Positions 10,779-19,708 are shown, numbered from the stretch's first letter. The stretch is DNA of 64,000 nt from Xanthomonas nasturtii (GCF_001660815.1 NZ_LYMI01000067.1:62001-126000); one strand, 5' to 3'. A program made the numbers and translations. Notes: generated by a model from the letters alone, not told the origin.

Positions 10779-11770
10779 GATGCGATGCTCCGTGAGGCGG
10801 TGGCGCTGCTTTCAACGATTCCCGATTGCCGATTCCCCATTCCCGGCTTCATCGCAATCAACGAGATCACTTCGAAATGCGGTGGGCGTTTTTCGCGTGT
10901 CACCGTCTCCAGGCTGGAGACGTCCAGCCCCGCTTTCTCGGCAAACTTGCGCAATTCCTTGGCGGCAAAGCCGAGATTGACGTGGCCGTAGGCATGCACT
11001 GCAGCGCGGTGTTCGTGCTTGGCCAGGCTGCACAGCAGCAGGCGGCCACCGGGGCGCAGCACACGCGCCGATTCGGCCACTGCCTGTGCCGGTTTTGCCG
11101 CGTAGGTGAGCGCATGCATCAGCACCACCAGGTCGAAGCTGGCATCGGGAAAAGGCAGTGCATGCATGTCGCCTTCGCGCACTTCCACGTTGCGCAGCTT
11201 GCGCAGGCGCTCGCTGGCGGCGGCGACCACGCGGGCGCTGGTGTCGATGCAGATGTAGCGGGTGGCGTGCGGTGCCACCAGTTCGGCCAGCACGCCGTCG
11301 CCGGAGGCGATGTCCAGCACGTCGCCGGTTTCCAGCAGGGGCAGCGCGGTGCGCGCCAAGGCCTCCCAGGTGCGGCCGGGCGAATAATGCCGCTCCATGT
11401 CGCCGGCTACCGAGTCGGCCCAGTTCTGGTCGGCTGCACGGTTGGCCAGCACTGCAGCCACGCGCTCGGCATCCTGGCGCAATAGCGGGTCGTCGCTGCC
11501 GGTGCTCAATGCCAGCCATAGCGCGCGCTGGGCCGGGTCCAGCGACACTTCATCGAAACGGTAGTACGCAGACACGCCGGCGCGGCGATCGCGCACCAGT
11601 CCGGCTTCCTTGAGTTTGGCCAGATGCGTGGACACGCGCGGCTGTGCCAACCGGGTGATGGCCGACAGCTCGGCCACGGTGAGTTCTTCCTGCTCCAGCA
11701 AGGTCAGCAGGCGGACTCGGGTGGCGTCGGCGAATACCTTCAGGCGGGCCGACCAGCCTTTCAGATCCAT
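10775..11770 (-). CDS. sahR: ArsR-family regulator fused to a SAM-methyltransferase-like domain, SahR-like
   Basis: 331 aa from ATG 11770. The N-terminal winged helix (residues about 10-75, helix [20 protein letters not shown]) is ArsR-type and lacks the Cys pairs of metal sensors. The C-terminal part has a Rossmann motif, [11 protein letters not shown] (about 151-160). ArsR regulators with this fusion, located by metH, match SahR, which senses S-adenosylhomocysteine and represses the methionine/SAH cycle. The gene overlaps metH-N by ATGA. A 30-bp near-palindrome directly upstream is the likely operator. The last roughly 20 residues are encoded partly by a GATTCCC heptamer array, an acquired tail. 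A methyltransferase such as UbiE-like is the alternative reading of the C-terminal half. Confidence 0.78.
   Translation of the reverse strand: MDLKGWSARLKVFADATRVRLLTLLEQEELTVAELSAITRLAQPRVSTHLAKLKEAGLVRDRRAGVSAYYRFDEVSLDPAQRALWLALSTGSDDPLLRQDAERVAAVLANRAADQNWADSVAGDMERHYSPGRTWEALARTALPLLETGDVLDIASGDGVLAELVAPHATRYICIDTSARVVAAASERLRKLRNVEVREGDMHALPFPDASFDLVVLMHALTYAAKPAQAVAESARVLRPGGRLLLCSLAKHEHRAAVHAYGHVNLGFAAKELRKFAEKAGLDVSSLETVTREKRPPHFEVISLIAMKPGMGNRQSGIVESSATASRSIAS
10817..10844. repeat. Period-7 array GATTCCC within the 3' end of the sahR-like gene
   Basis: Four heptamers, GATTCCC GATTGCC GATTCCC CATTCCC, lie inside the coding sequence and encode part of the C-terminal tail ([12 protein letters not shown]) after the conserved [11 protein letters not shown]. 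The family is the same as the intergenic arrays at 22750, 23165, 35333 and 48244. Confidence 0.75.
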
Positions 11771-11771
11771 G

Positions 11772-11801
11772 AATATCTCTATATCGCGATATGGAGATAT
11801 T
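11772..11801. promoter_or_regulatory. 30-bp near-palindrome, probable SahR operator
   Basis: Half-sites AATATCTCTATATCG and CGATATGGAGATATT are inverted copies with one mismatch. It starts 2 bp upstream of the regulator's ATG in the divergent gap to the acyl-CoA dehydrogenase, so it could control both directions. AT-rich ATATC half-sites suit an ArsR-family dimer pair. Binding is inferred. Confidence 0.75.
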
Positions 11802-11892
11802 TTCGGCCGGGTGGCAGGTGTGGTCAACTACATACGCATGCGAATGGTTGGCGCTACAATGGCCACTCAGCTCAGGCCTGGAGGGGTGCGAC

Positions 11893-13041
11893 GTGGATTT
11901 CAGCTTTACCGAAGAACAATTGATGATCCAGGATGTGGCCCGCCGCATCGCGCAGGAAAAGATCGCGCCCAGCGCCGAGCAGTTCGACCGCAGCGGCGAG
12001 TTCCCGTTGGAAAATATCCGCTTGCTGGGCGAAAACGGCCTGATGGGCATCGAGGTGCCGGCCGAGTATGGCGGCGCCGGCATGGACCCGATCAGCTATG
12101 CGCTGGCGATGATCGAGATCGCGGCCGCCGACGGTGCGCACTCCACCATCGTGTCGGTCAACAACTCGCTATTCTGCACCGGCATTTTGAAAAACGGCAG
12201 CGAAGCGCAGAAGCAGCTGTACGTGCGCGCGATCGCCGAAGGCACGCACATCGGTGCGTTTGCGCTGACCGAGCCGCAGTCCGGCTCGGATGCCTCGGCC
12301 ATGCGCTGCCGCGCGGTCAAGCAGGCCGATGGCAGCTTCGTCATCAGCGGCAAAAAGAGCTGGATCACCTCCGGCCCGGTCGCCAAGTACATCGTGTTGT
12401 TTGCAGTGACCGAGCCGGACAAGGGCTCGCGCGGCATCACCGCGTTCATGGTCGACACCGATCGCGCCGGTTTTCACCGCGGCAAGACCGAACCCAAGCT
12501 GGGCATTCGCGCTTCGGCCACCTGCGAAATCGAGTTTGCCGATTACATCGCGCAGCCCGACGAAGTGCTGGGCGTGGAAGGCGAGGGCTTCAAGACCGCG
12601 ATGAGCGTGCTCGATGCCGGGCGCATCGGCATCGCCTCGCAGGCGGTCGGCATCGCGCGCGCGGCGTACGAGGCCACGCTGGCTTACGTGAAAGAACGCA
12701 AGGCCTTCGGCGCGGCCATCGGCACCTTCCAGATGACCCAGGCCAAGATCGCCGACATGAAGTGCAAGCTGGATGCAGCGCTGTTGCTGACGCTGCGCGC
12801 GGCCTGGTTGAAGGGGCAGGGGCAAAAGTTCGGCACCGAGGCGGCGGTGGCCAAGCTCACCGCGTCCGAAGCGGCGATGTGGATCACCCACCAGGCGGTG
12901 CAGATCCACGGCGGCATGGGCTATTCGAAAGAGATGCCGCTGGAGCGTTACTTCCGCGATGCCAAGATCACCGAGATCTACGAGGGCACCTCGGAAATTC
13001 AGCGCCTGGTGATCGCGCGCGGCGAGACGGGTTTGCGCTGA
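11893..13041 (+). CDS. Acyl-CoA dehydrogenase
   Basis: 382 aa flavoprotein of the short/branched-chain acyl-CoA dehydrogenase group. FAD/substrate motifs are FALTEPQSGSDA and WITSGP, with QIHGGMGYSKEMPLERYFRDAKI and the catalytic Glu in EIYEGTSEIQRL. It oxidises acyl-CoA to 2-enoyl-CoA, passing electrons to ETF. The start is GTG 11893, preceded by GGAGGGG at 11880-11886, an ideal Shine-Dalgarno; the ORF upstream of it is not coding. It is divergent from the SahR-like regulator across the palindrome. Close relatives include isobutyryl- and butyryl-CoA dehydrogenases; sequence alone does not settle chain preference. Confidence 0.88.
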   Translation: MDFSFTEEQLMIQDVARRIAQEKIAPSAEQFDRSGEFPLENIRLLGENGLMGIEVPAEYGGAGMDPISYALAMIEIAAADGAHSTIVSVNNSLFCTGILKNGSEAQKQLYVRAIAEGTHIGAFALTEPQSGSDASAMRCRAVKQADGSFVISGKKSWITSGPVAKYIVLFAVTEPDKGSRGITAFMVDTDRAGFHRGKTEPKLGIRASATCEIEFADYIAQPDEVLGVEGEGFKTAMSVLDAGRIGIASQAVGIARAAYEATLAYVKERKAFGAAIGTFQMTQAKIADMKCKLDAALLLTLRAAWLKGQGQKFGTEAAVAKLTASEAAMWITHQAVQIHGGMGYSKEMPLERYFRDAKITEIYEGTSEIQRLVIARGETGLR

Positions 13042-13381
13042 GGTCGGCCGCGCTCCAGCGTTGCCGCTGGATGCGGCAACGCCACTGGCCCACGCTGCGC
13101 AGCGGTCGATCCGTCACCCTGGTGCAGGCGATAGCTTTGCACTGCCGGGTAGGAGCGCGCTTGCGCGCGATGAAGCACTATCGATAACGCTTCATCGCGC
13201 GCAAGCGCGCTCCTACGCGAGCGTGAGCGGTCTGGCATTACCGAGGCGCTGTGCCAGTGGCCTGGCGCCGGCACACACGGCAAATACTTCACAGCACTAC
13301 ACCGCGGGTGACTGCGTTCGTGCTTGTCGTGCGCGGCGCGCGCGGATCACAATCGCAGCTTCTTCAGCCTCTGGTGCGCGC
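13042..13381. other. Intergenic region with hairpin and REP-like element
   Basis: It holds a 10-bp stem hairpin at 13058-13082 (GCGTTGCCGC/GCGGCAACGC, TGGAT loop), 17 bp after the dehydrogenase stop and without a T run, and the REP-like pair at 13149-13216. No gene is supported; the open frames running through it are upstream extensions of the SGNH gene or shadows. Confidence 0.6.
13149..13216. repeat. Perfect GTAG-type REP-like inverted pair
   Basis: Arms 13149-13176 and 13189-13216 are perfect 28-bp inverted copies around the 12-bp spacer ACTATCGATAAC. Each arm begins GTAGGAGCGC and contains GCGCGC-TT-GCGCGC. Compared with 6642-6708, the stem bases differ in a paired way while GTAG ends, the CTTG centre and the GATAAC spacer are kept. 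Confidence 0.85.
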
Positions 13382-14905
13382 ATGTCCCGGTTTTCGCACG
13401 CTGCTTGGTCTCGCGTTTCGCTGTCTGGCCTTGCACACGCGTTGTGCTGCTGGGGACTGTTGCTGGTCTGCACCGCGGCAGGCGCGCAAACGCCGCCACC
13501 GTCGATCCTGCCGACCGACCGCCTGCAGGAAGCCTGGTGGGCGCAGCGGCATACGCAGGTGCTGGAGCAGGTCAAGCAACACCCGGATGCCAAGCTGCTG
13601 CTGATCGGCGATTCGATCACCCAGAACTACGAAAAAGCCAAGGCGCCGGACGAAGACTTCCAGCCGACCTGGCAGACCTTCTACGGCAGCCGCGGCGCAC
13701 TCAATCTGGGCTTCAGTGGCGATGGCACCGAAAACCTGCTGTGGCGGCTGGCCAATGGCGAAGTCGACGGGCTGCAGCCGAAGGTCGCGCTGGTGCTGAT
13801 CGGCACCAACAACACCGGCCATCTCGGCCAAAGCGTCGAGCAGACCCAGCTGGGCATCGATGCGGTGGTCGCCGCGCTCGAACAAAAGCTGCCGCGCACG
13901 CACATCCTGTTGCTGAGCGTGCTGCCCAGTGATATTTCCGGTGAAAAATCGCGTCGCGATGCGCAGGTCAACCAGGGCCTGGCGGTGCGCTACGGCGACA
14001 ACCCGCGCGTGACCTATCTGGATGTGAGCGCAGTCTTCCAGCGCGACGGCAAGCTGCGCACCGAGTTGTTCTACGACACTCGGTTCCGTCCTGCCGCCGG
14101 CGCGTTGCATCCGGACACGCAAGGGCAGCGCATGCTGGCCGAGGCGATTGAACCCACGCTGGCGCGGCTGCTTGGCGAGCCGCCAGTCAAGCCGGTTGCC
14201 GAACTCGGCCGCGACGTCGCGACCTCGCTGATGCCGGTCGACTGGCTGGAGCAGGATTCCTACGACTGGTACGCCCGCCACCATGCAGCGCTGGCGGTCG
14301 CACGCAGCCTGAAGCCGGAGGTGGTGATGATCGGCGATTCGATCACGCACTTCTGGGCCGGGCCGCCCCAGGCCACGCGCGTCAGTGGGCCGGAGTCCTG
14401 GCAGTGGCTGTACGGCAAGCGGCCGGTATTGAATCTGGGCTTTGGCTGGGACCGCACACAAAACGTGTTGTGGCGCATCCGCCAGGGCGAACTCGACGGC
14501 CTGGATCCGCGCTGGGTGGTGCTGCATATCGGCACCAACAACCTCACCGGCACCGCGCAATCGCGCGCCAGCACGCCTGCCGAAACCGCGCTGGGTGTGC
14601 AGGCGGTGGTCAGCGAAGTGCGCCGCCGCCTGCCCAACAGCACGCTGATCCTGATGGCGATCATGCCGCGCGGGCGCAACGCCGGCGATGCGCAGCGCGC
14701 GCCCATCGCCGAGACCAACCGGCTGCTGGCTGCGCGTTATGCCAGGGATCCGGCGGTGCGCCTGGTCGATATCGGCAAGCAGCTGCTACAGCCCGACGGC
14801 AGCCTGCCTCAAGCGCTGATGCCGGACGGCACCCATCCCAGCGAAGCCGGCTACCGCATCTGGGCACAGGCATTGCGCGAGGCGGGGATCGCTGCCACGC
14901 CCTAG
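13382..14905 (+). CDS. Secreted SGNH/GDSL hydrolase with two tandem domains
   Basis: 507 aa. Signal peptide: hydrophobic SLSGLAHALCCWGLLLVCTAAGAQ. Two homologous SGNH (PAF-acetylhydrolase-like) domains follow. Domain 1 has LLIGDSITQNY, LGFSGDGTEN, IGTNN and a C-terminal LHPDTQG; domain 2 has VMIGDSITHFW, LGFGWDRTQN, IGTNN and PDGTHPSEAG. Ser, Gly and Asn of blocks I-III are present in both. In domain 1 the Asp of the DxxH motif is Gly (GALH), so its triad looks incomplete; domain 2 has DGTH. Probably a periplasmic or secreted carbohydrate or lipid esterase whose N-terminal copy has lost or altered catalysis. The start is ATG 13382, at the signal peptide; the frame is open far upstream but that part is not conserved-looking. 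Confidence 0.8.
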   Translation: MSRFSHAAWSRVSLSGLAHALCCWGLLLVCTAAGAQTPPPSILPTDRLQEAWWAQRHTQVLEQVKQHPDAKLLLIGDSITQNYEKAKAPDEDFQPTWQTFYGSRGALNLGFSGDGTENLLWRLANGEVDGLQPKVALVLIGTNNTGHLGQSVEQTQLGIDAVVAALEQKLPRTHILLLSVLPSDISGEKSRRDAQVNQGLAVRYGDNPRVTYLDVSAVFQRDGKLRTELFYDTRFRPAAGALHPDTQGQRMLAEAIEPTLARLLGEPPVKPVAELGRDVATSLMPVDWLEQDSYDWYARHHAALAVARSLKPEVVMIGDSITHFWAGPPQATRVSGPESWQWLYGKRPVLNLGFGWDRTQNVLWRIRQGELDGLDPRWVVLHIGTNNLTGTAQSRASTPAETALGVQAVVSEVRRRLPNSTLILMAIMPRGRNAGDAQRAPIAETNRLLAARYARDPAVRLVDIGKQLLQPDGSLPQALMPDGTHPSEAGYRIWAQALREAGIAATP

Positions 14906-15012
14906 CGCGAACGACACACGTGAGCGCACCTGTCGAAAGGCGAGCGCAGCTGCTGCGCGGGGTGATGCGCCACCGGCGTAGTGGCGCCAGGTTTTCAAAG
15001 CCCAGAAACCAG

Positions 15013-15041
15013 AAGACCCCCGATCGCTCGGAGGTCTTTTT
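15013..15041. terminator. Hairpin terminator between the SGNH gene and tRNA-Leu
   Basis: AAGACC..CGA / TCG..GGTCTT stem around a short TCGC loop, followed on the + strand by a run of five T. It stands 108 bp after the SGNH stop and 5 bp from the 3' end of the tRNA on the other strand, so it can serve both transcripts; the T run favours the + strand. Confidence 0.6.
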
Positions 15042-15045
15042 AAAC

Positions 15046-15132
15046 TGGTGCCCAGAAGAGGACTCGAACCTCCACGAAGTTGCCCCCGCTAGCACCTGAA
15101 GCTAGTGCGTCTACCAATTCCGCCACCTGGGC
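15046..15132 (-). tRNA. tRNA-Leu (CAG)
   Basis: 87 nt read on the minus strand: acceptor GCCCAGG pairs with the 3' TCTGGGCA, followed by an encoded CCA. The D-arm contains GGTAGACGC, the anticodon loop TTCAGGT is closed by CTAGC/GCTAG (anticodon CAG, codon CUG), a long variable arm is present (class II, as in tRNA-Leu), and the T-arm has GGTTCGAGTCC. CUG is the dominant Leu codon in this GC-rich genome. Confidence 0.95.
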
Positions 15133-15244
15133 AGGTGAGCCGCTAATTTTGCAGGCTCTCCGCAGGCTTGTCAACGATTTGTGCGCGGCAATCGCCGGCT
15201 GCGGCCCTGGCCGTACTGCCCATCCCAGGGCCCCAAGGGTTACC

Positions 15245-17779
15245 ATGTCAGCAATGACAAAGAAAAACACCCCAGATTCCGATCGGCCGAGTCGCCGCAA
15301 ATCCACCAGCGCGGGCGAGTCCAGCACCGCCGAACAGCAGAAGTTGCCGGGCTGGATGCCGGACTTTCTGGTCCGCGCCGCAGCCGGCGCATCGACCAAG
15401 TCCGCCAACAAGCGCGCTGCCGACAAGGCCGCCGGCGCGGCGCCACAGCCGCCTGAGGCGCTGCCCACGCCACCGGCTCCGCGCGCACCGCATCCGCGCA
15501 AGAGTGGCCCGCCTGCGCCGCCGCCGGAACGCTTCCAGAACGCAGCGCCTGCTGCCGCCGAATTCAAGGACCCGCATGCCGACCGCGAGGCGCTGCGTTA
15601 TGCCGAGCCGATCGCCAGCCGCGAGGCCATCCTGCAACTGCTTGAAGCCTGCGACGGCCCGCAGACCGCCGAAGAAATTGCCGAGCAGCTCAACCTGAGC
15701 GATCGCATCGATGCGCTGGGCAAGCGCCTGGCCGCGATGGTGCGCGAGGCGCAGCTGGTGCAGAACCGCCGTGGCGGCTACGCGCCGGTGCAGCAGACCA
15801 GCCTGATCGCCGGTGTGGTGATCGCCAATCCGGAGGGTTTCGGTTTCCTCAAGCCAGACGAAGGCGGCGACGATCTGTTCCTGCCGCCGTTTGAAATGCG
15901 CAAGGTCATGCACGGCGACCGTGCACTGGCCAACGTCACCGGCATCGACCGCCGCGGCCGTCGCGAGGGTGCGATTGCCCGTGTGCTCGAGCGCCGCATG
16001 TCGCGCATGCTGGGGCGCTTTTTTTACGAGCACGGCGTGGCCTATGTCGACCCGGACGACAAGCGTGTGCAGCGCAATGTGCAGATCGCGCCGGACGGTA
16101 TCGGCGAGGCACGCGAAGGGCAGTTGGTGGTGTGCGAACTGATCGCACCGCCGGACGCGCGTCGCCCGGCGATCGGCAAGATCATCGCGGTGCTGGGCGA
16201 CAAGCTGACCCCGTCGCTGGTGGTGGAAATGGCCATCCACGGCCACGAGCTGCCGCATGAATTTCCGCAGGAAGTGCTGGATGAAGCGGCTGCCGTGCCG
16301 TTGGTGGTCGAGCCGCAGATGATCGGCGGGCGCGTGGATCTGCGGCAGATGCCGCTGGTCACCATCGATGGCGAAGACGCCAAGGATTTCGACGACGCGG
16401 TGTATTGCGAACCCAATGCCGAGGGCTTCCGTCTGGTGGTGGCGATTGCCGACGTGTCCAACTACGTGCGTCCCGGTACGCCACTGGACGACGAAGCGCA
16501 AAAGCGTGCCACCTCGGTGTATTTCCCGGGTTTTGTGGTGCCGATGCTGCCGGAGACCTTGTCCAACGGTATCTGCTCGCTGATGCCCAAGGTCGACCGC
16601 ATGTGTTTCGTCTGCGACATGCAGGTGGGACGCGATGGCGAAGTGACCGGCTCGCGTTTCTACGAAGCGGTGATGAATTCGCATGCACGCCTGACCTATA
16701 ACCAGGTCTGGAAGGCAGTTGGCGAAGACGATGCCGATACCAAGGCCTTCATCGGCCCGATGCTGCCGCAGGTGCAGCGCCTGCATCAGCTGTATCACGT
16801 GCTGTCGAAGGCGCGCACGCATCGTGGCGCAATCGAGTTCGAAACCTCCGAAGTGCGCTTCGTGCTCGACAACACCGGTGAGGTCACCCAGGCCGGCATG
16901 CTGGTGCGCAACGATGCGCACAAGCTGATCGAAGAATGCATGATCGCCGCCAATGTGGAGGCGGCGCGCTATCTGCTGAGCGTGCATGTGCCAGCACCGT
17001 ACCGTGTGCACGAGCGCCCGCCGGAGAGCAAGTACGAAGACCTGCTGGAATTCCTCAAGGAATTCCAGCTGAGCCTGCCGGCGTGGAGCAAGGTGCGCCC
17101 TGGCGACTACACCAAGCTGCTGAAGAAGGTGCGCGCGCGCCCGGACGCGGCCCTGCTGGAGTCGGTGCTGCTGCGCAGCCAGAGCCTGGCGGTGTATTCG
17201 CCGGAGAACAACGGTCACTTCGGTCTGGCACTGGAGGCGTACGCGCATTTCACCTCGCCGATCCGCCGTTACCCGGATCTGCTGGTGCACCGGGCGATCA
17301 AGCACGCCTTGACCGGCGCCAGCCCGGAGAAATTCATCTACACCCCACGCCAGATGGCGGCGTTGTCGCTGCAATGCTCCGAGCGCGGCCGGCGTGCCGA
17401 CGAAGCCGAGCGCGAAGTGGACGAGCGTTACCGCGCCGCGTGGATGGAAAAGCATGTGGGTGGCCAGTTCGACGGCGTGATCAGCGGCGTGACCGGCTTC
17501 GGTCTGTTCGTGGAATTGACGCAATCCAAGGTCAACGGCCTGGTGCACGTCACCCAGCTGCCGCAGGACTATTACCAGTTCGACCCGATCCGCAAGACGC
17601 TCAGCGGCGAACGCCGTGGTCGCGAGTTCCGTCTCGGCGATCCGGTACGCGTGCTGGTGCTCAAGGCCAGCATGGAAGAGCGCAAGATCGACTTCCGCCT
17701 GGCCGAAGATGGCGCAGCACCCGAAGCGCCGCTACCACCACGCGAGAAGCCGGCCAAGCGCAAGAAAAAACCGTACTGA
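15245..17779 (+). CDS. rnr: Ribonuclease R
   Basis: 844 aa, a 3'-5' processive exoribonuclease degrading structured RNA and acting in rRNA quality control. Layout: basic Ala/Pro-rich N-terminal extension (about 1-110), a winged-helix segment (EAILQLLEACDGPQTAEEIA), cold-shock domains, the RNB catalytic domain with DGEDAKDFDDAVYC holding the metal-binding aspartates, then the C-terminal S1 domain (FDGVISGVTGFGLFVEL) and a Lys/Arg tail. ATG 15245 is chosen; ATG 15254 is also possible, and the frame upstream runs into the tRNA. It is followed by a GFA-like gene and rlmB; the rnr-rlmB pairing is common in gamma-proteobacteria. Confidence 0.95.
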   Translation: MSAMTKKNTPDSDRPSRRKSTSAGESSTAEQQKLPGWMPDFLVRAAAGASTKSANKRAADKAAGAAPQPPEALPTPPAPRAPHPRKSGPPAPPPERFQNAAPAAAEFKDPHADREALRYAEPIASREAILQLLEACDGPQTAEEIAEQLNLSDRIDALGKRLAAMVREAQLVQNRRGGYAPVQQTSLIAGVVIANPEGFGFLKPDEGGDDLFLPPFEMRKVMHGDRALANVTGIDRRGRREGAIARVLERRMSRMLGRFFYEHGVAYVDPDDKRVQRNVQIAPDGIGEAREGQLVVCELIAPPDARRPAIGKIIAVLGDKLTPSLVVEMAIHGHELPHEFPQEVLDEAAAVPLVVEPQMIGGRVDLRQMPLVTIDGEDAKDFDDAVYCEPNAEGFRLVVAIADVSNYVRPGTPLDDEAQKRATSVYFPGFVVPMLPETLSNGICSLMPKVDRMCFVCDMQVGRDGEVTGSRFYEAVMNSHARLTYNQVWKAVGEDDADTKAFIGPMLPQVQRLHQLYHVLSKARTHRGAIEFETSEVRFVLDNTGEVTQAGMLVRNDAHKLIEECMIAANVEAARYLLSVHVPAPYRVHERPPESKYEDLLEFLKEFQLSLPAWSKVRPGDYTKLLKKVRARPDAALLESVLLRSQSLAVYSPENNGHFGLALEAYAHFTSPIRRYPDLLVHRAIKHALTGASPEKFIYTPRQMAALSLQCSERGRRADEAEREVDERYRAAWMEKHVGGQFDGVISGVTGFGLFVELTQSKVNGLVHVTQLPQDYYQFDPIRKTLSGERRGREFRLGDPVRVLVLKASMEERKIDFRLAEDGAAPEAPLPPREKPAKRKKKPY

Positions 17780-17907
17780 GGTAACGGCGTTGCGGGCGGC
17801 CCAGGCGGCAGCCCGCAATGCGGCGAGGCGGGTAGTGCAGGTGTGGCGTTTGCGGGTCTTGCCGATCCGCAACGGCGTCCGTAGCAGGCTGACGTACGGA
17901 GCAGACG

Positions 17908-18372
17908 ATGGACACTTCAAGCGACTACAGCGGTGGCTGCCAGTGCGGGGCCGTGCGTTTTCATGTGCGTGGTGCGCTGGCGCACGCGTCGATCTGTCAC
18001 TGCCGGATGTGCCAGAAAGCCTTCGGGGCGTATTACGCGCCGCTGGTCTCGGTGCGCGGCACCGAGTTCCGCTGGACCCGCGGCGCGCCCAAGCGCTTTG
18101 CCTCCTCGTCGGTGGTGCAGCGCGGTTTCTGCGCCGATTGCGGCACACCGTTGACCTATGAAGCGCCCGATGGCGTGGCAGTTGCCGCAGGCGCCTTCGA
18201 TACGCCTGACCGGTTGCCGCCGCAGATCCAGTACGGGTTGGACCGTAAGCTGCCCTTCGTCGATACCTTGGCGCAGTTGCCCACACGCCCGCCCGAAGAT
18301 GACGCCAACGCGGAGGCCTTCTTGGCCAGCGTAGTATCGCGGCAGCATCCGGATCACGACACCGCGCAATGA
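17908..18372 (+). CDS. GFA-fold (DUF636) zinc protein
   Basis: 154 aa of the Gfa/CENP-V fold. Zinc-binding cysteines appear in order as GGCQCGAV, CHCRMCQKAFG and GFCADCGTPLTY, the family's signature. The family was named for glutathione-dependent formaldehyde-activating enzyme, but most small stand-alone members have no proven activity. Start ATG 17908 with ACGGAG upstream. It lies between rnr and rlmB on the same strand but 128 bp and 324 bp from them. Confidence 0.85.
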   Translation: MDTSSDYSGGCQCGAVRFHVRGALAHASICHCRMCQKAFGAYYAPLVSVRGTEFRWTRGAPKRFASSSVVQRGFCADCGTPLTYEAPDGVAVAAGAFDTPDRLPPQIQYGLDRKLPFVDTLAQLPTRPPEDDANAEAFLASVVSRQHPDHDTAQ

Positions 18373-18696
18373 CCGAGTTGAGCAGTAAAGATGGCTTCGC
18401 CATGCTGTTGATCGCGGCACGCAGCCATCCCGCTCGCGCCGCTAGCTGCCGATCATCGCCGGGTTGAGTCACCGACACCGACGCACCGTCAGATAGCGGA
18501 TCGTGACGCGAAGGCGGCACCACTGCCGCGCGCTTTGAACGCGCTGGCGCTGCAGCTACACCAGCAAGTCCCCGCATACCGGGCATCGCCAGCGCGGCAG
18601 CGCGTCGCCGGTGTCACCCAAGCGTTCGCGCCCCGTCCGTGACGTGACAGGCCGCAGGCCCTACCATTCCCCTTTATCTCTTCGTATGCCCGCGCA
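18373..18696. other. Intergenic region upstream of rlmB
   Basis: 324 bp with no supported gene. A short minus-strand ORF covering part of it is Arg/Ser-rich with no family features. No strong terminator or palindrome was seen; the rlmB promoter is presumably here. Confidence 0.5.
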
Positions 18697-19446
18697 ATGA
18701 GCAAGCAGAACCAGTGGATCGTCGGCGTCAATGCCGTCGCCTCGTCCGTCGAGAACGACGCCGATAACGTGCGCGAAGTATTGATCGAGGCCGGCAGCAA
18801 GAACCCGCGCCTCACCGAGATCGAGGAACAGGCGCGCCGCAAGGGCATCGACGTGCGCCGGGTCAACACCCAGGCGCTGGACGGCGTGGGCGGGCAGGTG
18901 CGCCATCAGGGCGTGGCCGCGCGTTACGCCGCCGCGCGGCTATGGGCAGAGAACGAGCTGGAAGGCCTGGTTGACGCTGCCGAAGGGCGCGCGCTGGTGC
19001 TGATCCTCGACGGCGTGCAGGACCCGCACAACCTCGGCGCGTGTCTGCGCAGCGCGGCAGCTGCCGGGGCCACGGCCGTGGTGATTCCCAAGGACAAGTC
19101 GGCAACGGTGAACGCCACCGTGCGCAAGACCTCTGCCGGTGCGGCCGATCGCATTCCGGTGGTGGCGGTGACCAATCTTGCCCGCTGCCTGCGCGATCTG
19201 CAGAAGCAGGGCGTGTGGCTGTACGGCCTGGCTGGCGAAGCCGAGGCGTCGTTGTACAGCGTGGATCTACGCGGCAATGTCGGGCTGGTGCTCGGTGGCG
19301 AGGCCGACGGCCTGCGCCGTCTCACGCGCGAGCATTGCGACGGGTTGGTCAAGATTCCGATGCCCGGCGAAATTGAAAGCCTCAACGTCTCGGTTGCGAC
19401 TGGTGTGACCCTGTTCGAGGTCGTGCGCCAGCGCCTGGGCGCGTAA
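18697..19446 (+). CDS. rlmB: 23S rRNA 2'-O-ribose G2251 methyltransferase RlmB
   Basis: 249 aa SpoU-family enzyme. The N-terminal substrate-binding domain starts WIVGVNAVASSVE. The SPOUT domain carries LILDGVQDPHNLGACLRSA (motif 1, with the Asn/Arg), LVLGGEADGLRRLTREHCD (motif 2) and IPMPGEIESLNVSVATGVTLFE (motif 3, the SAM knot). It methylates the P-loop guanosine of 23S rRNA. Length and motifs are normal. Start ATG 18697. Confidence 0.95.
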   Translation: MSKQNQWIVGVNAVASSVENDADNVREVLIEAGSKNPRLTEIEEQARRKGIDVRRVNTQALDGVGGQVRHQGVAARYAAARLWAENELEGLVDAAEGRALVLILDGVQDPHNLGACLRSAAAAGATAVVIPKDKSATVNATVRKTSAGAADRIPVVAVTNLARCLRDLQKQGVWLYGLAGEAEASLYSVDLRGNVGLVLGGEADGLRRLTREHCDGLVKIPMPGEIESLNVSVATGVTLFEVVRQRLGA

Positions 19447-19708
19447 CCGCGTGCTCGTGCTGCGGGTGAGCGCAGGCGTGGCGGCCGCACCATCGCACAT
19501 GCATCGCGCGGTGCATGTCAGCACCGGCTCTTCCTAGTTGCGCTGCCGAGCGCCGGCTGCGCACTTCTGCGCAGATGGCGGCTGCAAGACAGCTACCGGT
19601 AAATGCGCAGGGCGTTGCAGCAAGCCTTTCGACATGTAGGCAGCCATCCGCGAACGCGCCGACGCATTTTTGCCTACCATATCGCCAGCGAACGGCGCGT
19701 TGTGTGCG

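Noticed and set aside
15248-17548. 766-aa open frame opposite rnr
   Set aside because: Antisense shadow of RNase R with no family features.
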